Shown piece by piece: positions 37,148 through 45,608 of a stretch of DNA of 50,074 nucleotides. Under the pieces are notes generated by a model that saw nothing but the letters and a program-made list of their open reading frames with translations, made no database searches and was not told the DNA's origin. This DNA comes from Bacillota bacterium (lineage in GTDB: Bacteria; Bacillota_I; Bacilli_A; RFN20; CAG-826): the NCBI GenBank assembly GCA_030834445.1, contig JAURFC010000004.1, forward strand, positions 1 through 50,074. The letters are read 5' to 3'. Numbering within the stretch: position 1 is the stretch's first letter; the number at the start of each line of letters is the position of its first letter. The position numbers were made by a program, and so were the translations under genes.

Positions 37148-37783
37148 CTATTTATCCCACAAAGTGATTGATTGAAGCGCTTTAACGGGGCCAAAGGACG
37201 TGCGATGCACGTGAGGTAGGATGCCGAGTCGGCTTAATGCGTCTAGATGCATCGGCGTAGGATAGCCTTTGTGCGCGGCAAATCCATACCCAGGATATTG
37301 ATGATCGAGTTCAACCATGATACGGTCGCGGGTCACTTTGGCAAGAATGGAGGCACAGGCCACGGCAAACACTTTTTGATCACCGCGAATGACCGCCGCA
37401 TAGGGAGCGTATTTTTCCGGTAATTTCATCGCGTCGGTGACGATAAAATCAGGATGCGGCGACAGGCAATCTAAACTACGCATCATCCCGAGTCGAGATG
37501 CTTCTAAAATATTGATTCGATCAATCGTATCGGCATCAATAACTTCAATGGCATAACTAACTGCATATTCACAAATCCATGCATACGCGTGGTCGCGTTC
37601 TTTTTCCGTCATCTTCTTGGAATCGTTAATATAAGGAGCATCGGGGTGGGGGTGAATGAGGACGGCAGCCGCTACGACCGGACCGGCAATCGGCCCGCGA
37701 CCGGCTTCATCGGTTCCCGCTAGCAAGCGATAACCTTGGGAAAGATAATGAGCATCGAGGCTAAATTCAGGCTTTTTTTTCAT
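37148..37783 (-). CDS. rnhB: Ribonuclease HII
   Basis: LAGTDEAGRGPIAGPVVAAAV. Confidence 0.96.
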   Translation of the reverse strand: MKKKPEFSLDAHYLSQGYRLLAGTDEAGRGPIAGPVVAAAVLIHPHPDAPYINDSKKMTEKERDHAYAWICEYAVSYAIEVIDADTIDRINILEASRLGMMRSLDCLSPHPDFIVTDAMKLPEKYAPYAAVIRGDQKVFAVACASILAKVTRDRIMVELDHQYPGYGFAAHKGYPTPMHLDALSRLGILPHVHRTSFGPVKALQSITLWDK

Positions 37784-38589
37784 TGAAACGTAAAGCGACC
37801 TAATTTACCGGTTGCCATATAGTGGAGAAAAGTTTCTTCGGCAAGAGAAGTATCCCATGTTCCTGCTTTTTTCATCTGGCGTTTTTCGGCAAAGGCGAGC
37901 AAGAAAGCATGATAATCATCTCCAGTAAATCCGTTCACAAAGGGATGGTGGACGGCAACCAAGCAACGAAAGACGTACCGGGCTAACACTTCCTGAGGAA
38001 GTATTGAAAATTTCATCGAACCAATGGCAGCAAGTTGATACGCCACATCTTGGGATTCATAGCGCGGCGTTAAAACACCGGGCGTATCTAAAAGCGAATA
38101 GCCTAAGGTCGTATGAATCCACTGCTGTCCCCGCGTGGAACCCGCGCGATTTTCCGTCGCCACTTTTCGCGTCCCACACAAGCGATTAATGAGGGTGGAT
38201 TTCCCGACATTAGGAACACCCACAATCATGAGTTTAAGGGGTTGCGGTTTTCGCCCTTTTTCGGCATCGATATGATGTGCTTTTGTTTGCATGTCTTTTA
38301 ATACATGGGTTAGCGTTTTCCATCCTGAAGGGGTGGTTAATGAGACATGAATCGTGGTAGCATCCCCCTCTAGAAGATCCTGAGAAAGGGGAGCTGCTAA
38401 ATCCACTTTGTTATAGACGATTAAATGCGATTGACGGGTTTTTAAGGGAAAGGGAGGTAACGCTGTGGCACCAGGGGCACGTGCATCCCGCACCTCAATC
38501 AAAACATCAATGAGCGGTAATTTTTCTAAAATTTGCCGCCACGCTTTTTTCATATGGCCAGGAAACCAATGAACATTTTTTTGGTTCAT
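37780..38589 (-). CDS. rbgA: Ribosome biogenesis GTPase RbgA/YlqF
   Basis: HWFPGHMKKA, NKVDL, GVPNVGKSTLINRL; ATGA overlap with lepB. Confidence 0.95.
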   Translation of the reverse strand: MNQKNVHWFPGHMKKAWRQILEKLPLIDVLIEVRDARAPGATALPPFPLKTRQSHLIVYNKVDLAAPLSQDLLEGDATTIHVSLTTPSGWKTLTHVLKDMQTKAHHIDAEKGRKPQPLKLMIVGVPNVGKSTLINRLCGTRKVATENRAGSTRGQQWIHTTLGYSLLDTPGVLTPRYESQDVAYQLAAIGSMKFSILPQEVLARYVFRCLVAVHHPFVNGFTGDDYHAFLLAFAEKRQMKKAGTWDTSLAEETFLHYMATGKLGRFTFQ

Positions 38590-39221
38590 ACATACCACCG
38601 TGGCCATGCGTACGTTCGACTTGCGCAGTTACTTAAATCAACCCCCGATTGAGATGTCCCCGTGGAGGCAGTACAAACACCTTCAATGGCAATAAGTTTA
38701 CCAATAATCATCGAGCGTTGAATCGGACCAAAGGTGCGTGAATCCAAGGAGGAAGGACGGTTATCTCCTGAGACAAAAAATGCGTCATTATGTAAAGAAA
38801 TAGGCGCTTCACAACCGATATAGGTGGCAACGCTGCACGTTTGTGAGACATAGGAGGTATCGTCATAAAAAGGTTGATCGATGGTAACGTCATTAATCAA
38901 AAGTGTTCCGTTTGTTTCAAAGGCAAGTGTTTCTCCGGGTAGTCCTAAAATACGTTTAATGATGAAGCGATCAATCGACGGATTTTGTTGAATGACGATA
39001 ATATCAAATCGTTCTAATGACATTAAGGTGCGGTCATGGACATCCATGATACCAAATTCATTATTTTGTAAGGTCGGTTGCATCGAGGCTCCCACGATTT
39101 TAATGGGCGTGAAATAAAGATTATGAAAAATAATGCCTGATCCTAAAATCATAAGGATCACAAAGACAATTTGTGAGAGAATGGCAAGGCCCTTTTTGAG
39201 CGGATGTGGCAGTCGATTCAT
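38586..39221 (-). CDS. lepB: Signal peptidase I
   Basis: GASMQPTLQNNEFG, RFIIKRILGLPGE, VSGDNRPSSLDSRTFG. Confidence 0.95.
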   Translation of the reverse strand: MNRLPHPLKKGLAILSQIVFVILMILGSGIIFHNLYFTPIKIVGASMQPTLQNNEFGIMDVHDRTLMSLERFDIIVIQQNPSIDRFIIKRILGLPGETLAFETNGTLLINDVTIDQPFYDDTSYVSQTCSVATYIGCEAPISLHNDAFFVSGDNRPSSLDSRTFGPIQRSMIIGKLIAIEGVCTASTGTSQSGVDLSNCASRTYAWPRWYV

Positions 39222-39253
39222 ACGAATTATTATAAACGCTATCTCATAGAAAG

Positions 39254-39279
39254 AAAAAAGATTCCTTGTGGAATCTTTT
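39254..39279 (-). terminator. rplS terminator
   Basis: AAAAGATTCC-ttgt-GGAATCTTTT. Confidence 0.7.
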
Positions 39280-39286
39280 GTTCAAT

Positions 39287-39634
39287 CTACTTGTCGAGAA
39301 TTTCTTTAATGCGTGCCGCTTTACCAGAAAGTTTGGTCAGGTAGTTGAGCTTGTTACGACGAACCTTCCCGCGACGTAAGACGTCGATGGAGGCAATCGT
39401 TGGCGCGTGTAACGGGAAAATACGATGGACCCCGATACCACTGGAAACTTTACGAACCGTAAATGTTTCGCCGATGCCACTTCCTTTGCGGGCAATGACA
39501 ACCCCTTCAAATGCTTGAAGACGTTCCTTGCCACCTTCGATAATTCTGACCATGACTTTGACCGTATCCCCTGATTTAAATTCAGGAAGATCCTTACGAA
39601 GTTGGTCGGCGGTGATTTGATCAACTAAATTCAT
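39287..39634 (-). CDS. rplS: 50S ribosomal protein L19
   Basis: [32 protein letters not shown]. Confidence 0.97.
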   Translation of the reverse strand: MNLVDQITADQLRKDLPEFKSGDTVKVMVRIIEGGKERLQAFEGVVIARKGSGIGETFTVRKVSSGIGVHRIFPLHAPTIASIDVLRRGKVRRNKLNYLTKLSGKAARIKEILDK

Positions 39635-39649
39635 TGATTCACCCTCCTT

Positions 39650-39735
39650 TGGATCGTTTTGTCAAAGTGTTCATATCCATATCGATGATAGCGGACCACT
39701 TCTAGCACGATTTCGTGCTTTCCTATAGTAGCAAA
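39650..39735 (-). promoter_or_regulatory. Possible L19 leader RNA
   Basis: Perfect hairpin AGCACGA-tt-TCGTGCT at 39704-39719 within rplS leader. Confidence 0.35.
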
Positions 39736-39813
39736 GCTAAGACAGAATCGCAATATATTTATCTTTCAATTTTATCGGTAAACGTCTTGAATCTACGCGT
39801 AAAGTAATTTTAC

Positions 39814-39842
39814 TTGACGCATGCTTTTTTACAACCTACAAT
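39814..39842 (+). promoter_or_regulatory. rpsP operon promoter
   Basis: TTGACG-17 bp-TACAAT. Confidence 0.65.
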
Positions 39843-39867
39843 AAGAAAGTCAAAAAGGAGATTATTT

Positions 39868-40140
39868 ATGGCAGTCAAAATTCGTTTAGCACGTACCGGT
39901 CGTCATTCCGACCCATCTTATCGCATTGTTGCCGCGGACTCACGCTATGCCCGTGATGGTCGCTACATTGAACAACTCGGTTATTACAATCCTCAAAAAC
40001 CAGCCACTGAAGCAGTTATTGATGATACACTCGCGGTCAAATGGATGCTTTTAGGCGCCCAATATTCCGATACTGTTCGCACCCTATTCAAAGCCAAAGG
40101 CATTATCGCCAAGTTCTTAGACGCGAAGAAAGCGAAGTAA
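39868..40140 (+). CDS. rpsP: 30S ribosomal protein S16
   Basis: MAVKIRLARTGRHSDPSYRIVAADSRYARDGRYIEQLGYYNP; RBS aaggag. Confidence 0.97.
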   Translation: MAVKIRLARTGRHSDPSYRIVAADSRYARDGRYIEQLGYYNPQKPATEAVIDDTLAVKWMLLGAQYSDTVRTLFKAKGIIAKFLDAKKAK

Positions 40141-40144
40141 CCGT

Positions 40145-40411
40145 ATGGATTACGCCGCAATTCTTCATGCGTTCATCGATGACTTTGTTGAAAATAAAGA
40201 TGCAATTCTCATTCGCGAATTACCGAATGACAATCCCAAAGATCTCACCTTACTCATCGTCGCAGAATCCGAAGATACCTCGCGTCTCATTGGACGTAAA
40301 GGCATCATCGCCGATGCACTCCGCGAAGTGCTTGCGATTGCTGGGAAAATGGAAGATCGTCGGGTCCATCTCAAATTCGAATCGTTTGAACGTTCATCCA
40401 GCGAGGAGTAA
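40145..40411 (+). CDS. khpA: KH-domain RNA-binding protein KhpA
   Basis: RLIGRKGIIADALREVL; position between rpsP and rimM. Confidence 0.88.
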   Translation: MDYAAILHAFIDDFVENKDAILIRELPNDNPKDLTLLIVAESEDTSRLIGRKGIIADALREVLAIAGKMEDRRVHLKFESFERSSSEE

Positions 40412-40427
40412 ATCTCCTCGCTTTTCT
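40400..40427 (+). terminator. Terminator whose loop contains the khpA stop codon
   Basis: AGCGAGGAG-taaat-CTCCTCGCTTTTC. Confidence 0.7.
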
Positions 40428-40440
40428 TTATAATAAGACT

Positions 40441-40947
40441 ATGGAATTTTTAACTATTGGTAAAATTATTAATGTTCGGGGGTTAAAGGGGGAAGTCAAA
40501 CTTCAATCCTTAACCGATTTTTCCCATGTGCGTTATCGTAAAGGAAAAACCGTTTATTTAGAAATCAATGGCACGATGCTACCGTTAACCGTAAAGTCCC
40601 ATCATGCGGTGGGAGCCTTGGATTTTGTTCAATTTAATGACTACGCTACCGTCGAAGCGGTCACCTCGTGGATTGGGTCGTATGTCTATGCGAACAAAGC
40701 GGATATTACCCTAGAAAAAGGCCAATACTTTTTTGCCGATTTAGTCGGTTGTCATATCCATGATCATCTATCCCATGCCCACGTAGGCGTTGTTAAGAAA
40801 GTTGAAGAGTATAACGGGAAACATCTTCTTCGTATGACACGGGAAGGTCAATCGGATGTCCTCATTCCCTTTGTTGAACCGTTTATTCAGCACGTGGATA
40901 TTGAACATAAAGTGATCCACGTCCAATTTATTGACGGGATGTTATGA
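40441..40947 (+). CDS. rimM: Ribosome maturation factor RimM
   Basis: IGKIINVRGLKGEVKLQSLTDF; context. Confidence 0.93.
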   Translation: MEFLTIGKIINVRGLKGEVKLQSLTDFSHVRYRKGKTVYLEINGTMLPLTVKSHHAVGALDFVQFNDYATVEAVTSWIGSYVYANKADITLEKGQYFFADLVGCHIHDHLSHAHVGVVKKVEEYNGKHLLRMTREGQSDVLIPFVEPFIQHVDIEHKVIHVQFIDGML

Positions 40948-41714
40948 AATTTCACGTCTTAACGTTATTTCCAGAGATGTTTGAAAGCGTCCTTTCGACT
41001 TCCATTCTAAAACGAGCGATTGGTCAACACCATCTTGAAGTGAATCTCATTAATTTCCGTGATTTTACCACGGATAAATATCGCCGTGTGGATACCCCTC
41101 CCGTCGGAGGTGGCGCCGGTTTAGTCTTAAAAGCCCAACCGATTCATGACGCATTAACGTCCATCCCTCAACGTGGGAAAACGATTTTACTCACCCCACG
41201 AGGCGTTCCCTTTCAGCAAACCCTCGCTCAGCAACTGGCCAAGGAAGAATCGTTAACCCTTATATGTGGTCATTATGAAGGGTTTGATGAACGCATTCAC
41301 CACGACGTCGACATGATGATTTCCCTAGGCGATTTTATTTTAACCGGGGGCGAACTTGTCGCGATGACCCTTATTGATGCGATTGCCCGTTTACAACCCG
41401 GGGTTATCGACGAACAATCCCCGGAGGAAGAATCCTTCAACGAGGGATTATTAGAATACCCTCAATATACCGAACCGTACGAATGGAACGGTCAACGTAT
41501 TCCGGATATTTTGTATTCAGGGAATCATACCGCCATTCGTCAATGGCGACTGCAACAATCGCTTGTTATAACACGAACATATCGTCCCGATTTATTTAAA
41601 AAATTACAGTTATCGCCGGCAAGTCAAATACTTCTGCAACAATATGATGAAGGGGTGACCCCCGATTGGAAAAAAAATGCGCTTGAGAAAGGCAAGAAAT
41701 TTATTAAAAAATGA
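40944..41714 (+). CDS. trmD: tRNA (guanine-N1)-methyltransferase
   Basis: VLTLFPEMFESVLSTSIL; GGGAGLVLKAQP; LICGHYEGFDER. Confidence 0.96.
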   Translation: MKFHVLTLFPEMFESVLSTSILKRAIGQHHLEVNLINFRDFTTDKYRRVDTPPVGGGAGLVLKAQPIHDALTSIPQRGKTILLTPRGVPFQQTLAQQLAKEESLTLICGHYEGFDERIHHDVDMMISLGDFILTGGELVAMTLIDAIARLQPGVIDEQSPEEESFNEGLLEYPQYTEPYEWNGQRIPDILYSGNHTAIRQWRLQQSLVITRTYRPDLFKKLQLSPASQILLQQYDEGVTPDWKKNALEKGKKFIKK

Positions 41715-42529
41715 TGGATTGGCTTCATTATCTTCTCTTAGCGATCTTGCAAGGTATTGCCGAGATTCTTCCGATTTCAAGTTCGGGCCATCTGGCGTTA
41801 TATCAAGCAATCTTTAACATTAATCAAGGCTATGAAGGTACCTTTTCCATTCTCCTTCATGGCGGCAGTTTACTCGCGTTACTCGTCTATTTTTCGCCGT
41901 CTATCGTACGACTCCTTCAAAGTGTTTTTTTCTTTATTCAAGGAAAACGTTCAACCGCCATCCTTGAGGATATGCGATTTATCGGTTATTTATTGCTCGC
42001 TTCCCTACCTGCAGGCATTGTGGGGGTTTTTCTTTCCGATACGATTGATGCGATCTTTGCCTCATTAACCTTTGTCGGTATTGGTTTTTTGATCACCGCC
42101 GGCCTTTTATATGTCGTTTATCGTAGATCAAAACAATCATCGAAGAAAACGTATTCTTTAATTAGTGCGCTGGGTGCAGGTTTTGCGCAGGTACTTGGTA
42201 TCTTCCCAGGTATCTCTCGTTCGGGTTCAACAATTTCCGGAGCCTTACTCACGGGCTTATCATTATCGAAAGCAAAAGAATTTTCTTTCTTTATGTTCAT
42301 TCCCATTAGTGCAGGAAGTTTTCTTTTATCGCTTGATCGTTTACAAAGCGTCGAAACCATTGACTGGATGCCGATGCTGGTGGCCGTAGCAGTAACGTTT
42401 GGAGTCACCTTAATCACACTTCATCTTGTGTTAAAACGACTGAAGGTCACTCACTTCCCTTATTTTTCAATGTATTTAGTCGTGATCGGCATCATCACCC
42501 TCATCCTTGCGGGGTTGCCACAAGGCTAA
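41711..42529 (+). CDS. uppP: Undecaprenyl-diphosphatase
   Basis: LQGIAEILPISSSGHLAL; GIFPGISRSGSTISG. Confidence 0.96.
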   Translation: MMDWLHYLLLAILQGIAEILPISSSGHLALYQAIFNINQGYEGTFSILLHGGSLLALLVYFSPSIVRLLQSVFFFIQGKRSTAILEDMRFIGYLLLASLPAGIVGVFLSDTIDAIFASLTFVGIGFLITAGLLYVVYRRSKQSSKKTYSLISALGAGFAQVLGIFPGISRSGSTISGALLTGLSLSKAKEFSFFMFIPISAGSFLLSLDRLQSVETIDWMPMLVAVAVTFGVTLITLHLVLKRLKVTHFPYFSMYLVVIGIITLILAGLPQG

Positions 42530-42823
42530 AAGCGATTCTCGTAACGAATCGGGTGCGCTTTTTAACATGTCCATCATCGCTTCCGTCCGTTTTAAAAGTT
42601 GAAATTCTGCTTCTAAACTATCGAGTTTTTCTTTCATTTGGCGTAGAGCATCACTGACCGCCGCTTTCGAAATATGGTGGTCATCCGCAATTTCTTGTAG
42701 ACTCAAATCATAATGAAAATAGGCTTTAAATAACGCTTGTTGTTTTTCTGTAAATAAGCGATGATACCAATCAAAACACGCATTGTAATGCGTGAATTCA
42801 CGTAATTTAGAATCGCCCGCCAT
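42476..42823 (-). CDS. ylxM: YlxM-like HTH protein (SRP-associated family)
   Basis: LFTEKQQALFKAYFHYDLSLQEIADDHHISKAAVSDALRQMKEKL. Confidence 0.85.
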   Translation of the reverse strand: MAGDSKLREFTHYNACFDWYHRLFTEKQQALFKAYFHYDLSLQEIADDHHISKAAVSDALRQMKEKLDSLEAEFQLLKRTEAMMDMLKSAPDSLRESLLALWQPRKDEGDDADHD

Positions 42824-43070
42824 AATTGAATAAAAAGCGTAACGTTAATAACACAATAAAGATAAAAGCAAAGTTTTTATGAAATTGGACATTCGTCCAG
42901 ACAGGTTTTCGCGAATTCATATAAGCAAAAATAAAGGCAATCGTGAACGAAACAATAATATCCACAATGCGAATATCGACACCCAAGGTCACTAAAAGAC
43001 TACTGACAAACGTATCTACGGCCACAAAAATTAAAAAACTAATAAAAAATCCCATACGTCTATTGTACAC
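42807..43070 (-). CDS. Small membrane protein, unknown
   Basis: 87 aa, 3 putative TM segments, between rnc and ylxM with overlaps. Confidence 0.6.
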   Translation of the reverse strand: MYNRRMGFFISFLIFVAVDTFVSSLLVTLGVDIRIVDIIVSFTIAFIFAYMNSRKPVWTNVQFHKNFAFIFIVLLTLRFLFNYGGRF

Positions 43071-43749
43071 GTGCTTTCTTACTTAAGGCAGCTTTTGCTG
43101 CAAGTTGTTCGGCAATTTTTTTAGAAGGGCCTTTCCCTTCTCCTAAGGTGAGGTCTTTGAATTTGACGTGCACGGTGAAGATTTTTTCATGCGCAGGTCC
43201 TTCTTCTTTAATTGTTTCATAATGGACCGCCTCACGAAATTCGGCCTGCATGTCTTCTTGAAGTTTGGTCTTATAATCGGTCAATTCATCCATCGTCAAA
43301 TGACGAATACGCTCTTCAAAAAAACGACGAACATAGGCAGCGGCTTTAGCCACCCCTTGATCAAGATAGACTGCCCCAATAAACGCTTCAAAAATATCTT
43401 CTAAAATCTTTTTGGATTGACTGACCCCTTCGCGGGTAATCGAATGACCAATGGTCACATAATTGGCGAGTTGAAGCTGTTTGGCAATTTTGACGAGATT
43501 TTCTGTTTGGACAAGTTTCGCCCGGGTTTTACTTAGTTCCCCTTGCGACCACTCTGGATGGAGGCGAAAGACAAGATCCGCGACGACCATTGATAAAAAG
43601 GCATCGCCAATAAATTCGAGTCGTTCATAGTCTTTACCGATACCTTTGTGTTCGTGATTGACAGAGGTATGGGTAAAGGCTAATTCATAAAGTTCAATCC
43701 GTTTCGGTTGAAGCTTTTGTTCCTTGAGGAACTGCAGCAGTGATTTCAT
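43060..43749 (-). CDS. rnc: Ribonuclease III
   Basis: ERLEFIGDAFLSMVVADL motif; MKSLLQFLKEQ start at 43749. Confidence 0.95.
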   Translation of the reverse strand: MKSLLQFLKEQKLQPKRIELYELAFTHTSVNHEHKGIGKDYERLEFIGDAFLSMVVADLVFRLHPEWSQGELSKTRAKLVQTENLVKIAKQLQLANYVTIGHSITREGVSQSKKILEDIFEAFIGAVYLDQGVAKAAAYVRRFFEERIRHLTMDELTDYKTKLQEDMQAEFREAVHYETIKEEGPAHEKIFTVHVKFKDLTLGEGKGPSKKIAEQLAAKAALSKKARVQ

Positions 43750-44725
43750 GTTCAAATCCTTTCGTGAGTGTTTCCACAATCTTGGCTTCGGCAAGTTTTT
43801 TTCCCACTTCAATCGCATAGGAAAAAGCGACAGCATCACTACTTCCATGGGCTTTGACAACCACCCCATTAAGACCAAGAAGCATACTGCCTCCGGTGGA
43901 ACGGTAGTCCCAACGGTGACGCATGGCTTTAACGCCTTTGGAGGCGAAGAGGTACCCAATCATCGAAAAAAGATTGCGTTTAAAGATCTTTTTGATTTCA
44001 TTAGACATCACCTTAAAGACTCCTTCGGTCGTTTTTAAATAGACGTTACCGGTAAAGCCATCGGTGACAATGACATCGGCGATGCCTGATAAGGATTCCC
44101 GACCTTCAATGTTGCCTTGTAGACCAGGGAAGTTTCGTTCTTTTAAGATTTCTAAGGCCCGTTTACTTTCTGGCGATCCTTTTTTATCTTCGGTTCCATT
44201 GGCTAAAACATACACTCGGGGTTCTTTATTGCCATAGACCGCTTGATTAAAGATACGGCCCATTTCGGCGAATTGTACAAGGTGTTCGGCGGTGTTTTCA
44301 TTACTGGCTCCAATGTCTAACACATTGGTAATCTTTCCCATCGCATTGGGCATCGGGACAATGAGCGCGGCCCGTTCAACGCCCGGAATGAGTTTGAGTT
44401 TTAAGGTTGCGGCAGATAAATAGGCTCCAGTTCCTCCACAACTAATGATTGCATCGGCTTGACGTTCTTTGTAAAGATCAATAGCTTTCATCATCGAGGA
44501 GTCTTTCATACGTAGGACCTCACGCGCTCCTGCTTCCATAGGCACGACATCGCGTGCATCGACAATTTCTGCGATATCTTTAATCGATTGTAGTTTTTCC
44601 TGCTTACCAACAGCGATGAATGTATATTGACCAGGATTGCGTGATAAAAACTGACGAAGACCTACTGAGAGTTCTTCTGCCCCTTTGTCAGCACCCATCA
44701 TGTCAAGGATGATTGTTAATGACAT
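43694..44725 (-). CDS. plsX: Phosphate acyltransferase PlsX
   Basis: DMMGADKGAEE...GASNENTAEHLVQFAEMG; DGFTGNVYLKTTEG. Confidence 0.95.
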   Translation of the reverse strand: MSLTIILDMMGADKGAEELSVGLRQFLSRNPGQYTFIAVGKQEKLQSIKDIAEIVDARDVVPMEAGAREVLRMKDSSMMKAIDLYKERQADAIISCGGTGAYLSAATLKLKLIPGVERAALIVPMPNAMGKITNVLDIGASNENTAEHLVQFAEMGRIFNQAVYGNKEPRVYVLANGTEDKKGSPESKRALEILKERNFPGLQGNIEGRESLSGIADVIVTDGFTGNVYLKTTEGVFKVMSNEIKKIFKRNLFSMIGYLFASKGVKAMRHRWDYRSTGGSMLLGLNGVVVKAHGSSDAVAFSYAIEVGKKLAEAKIVETLTKGFEHEITAAVPQGTKASTETD

Positions 44726-44781
44726 AAGAAAATAGTAGCAAAAAAAGTTAATAAATCATAAGAAATTATAAATAGACTATC

Positions 44782-45447
44782 TTAACAGGCTGAATAATCA
44801 ATCGAATAAGTTAGAATCATGCTTGAAACAACAATCGGAGAAGAAGGAAGTATTGTAAATTGTTGAATATTATCAGAAAACAAGAATGATTTAGATAAAG
44901 TAACTTGATTTGCATCGAGTGATTCATCAGTTAATTGAGAAGTAGTAGATGTGAATGAACCAATTCTTTGATTAGCTACTGAAACGAAGTCATTTTTTAA
45001 ATCAATTGTAGTTTCGACTCCCAAAGAACTATTATATTTTGTTACCACGATTTGAATTGTTGTAAGGCGAAATTTGTTTGTAGAACTTCCCGAAGCATTT
45101 AAATCATTATTTGAATTGAATGGAGTATTTGAGTTTGTATAAAGGAAAAAATAAGGAGAAGAATTTTCGTTATTTGTCACTTTTGAACTTGCGCTGTACT
45201 CAAATAATTGAGTAAATGTGTTATTTGAACCTTCCGCGTACAAATAAAGGTCTGCATTTTTTATTAAAAAAGTATTTATAGTGCTTCCGAAATCAGATCT
45301 ATCGATTTCAACTTGAACACTTGAATAAATAGGTGTTCCTGCCCCCGCGACATTGATAATCGGATCAATAGCTTGATTCGATAAAGCAAAAGGTACTAAT
45401 CCAATGATTACTAAAGATGTAAACGACAAAATAATTTTTTTAAACAT
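44782..45447 (-). CDS. Secreted protein of unknown function
   Basis: Signal peptide MFKKIILSFTSLVIIGLVPFALS; RBS agggggg; no family recognised. Confidence 0.7.
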   Translation of the reverse strand: MFKKIILSFTSLVIIGLVPFALSNQAIDPIINVAGAGTPIYSSVQVEIDRSDFGSTINTFLIKNADLYLYAEGSNNTFTQLFEYSASSKVTNNENSSPYFFLYTNSNTPFNSNNDLNASGSSTNKFRLTTIQIVVTKYNSSLGVETTIDLKNDFVSVANQRIGSFTSTTSQLTDESLDANQVTLSKSFLFSDNIQQFTILPSSPIVVSSMILTYSIDYSAC

Positions 45448-45608
45448 AACATTCCCCCCTAAATTGAAATATGTTAAATTCACTATAAGTGACTAAATAG
45501 TGAAATACACAATTAATTTCTTAACAATGTTCTTTTTTTATGAATACATAATAAAAGATTGTATATTTAATATATAAAGCACAAAAACTTTATAATTAAT
45601 TCATACTT

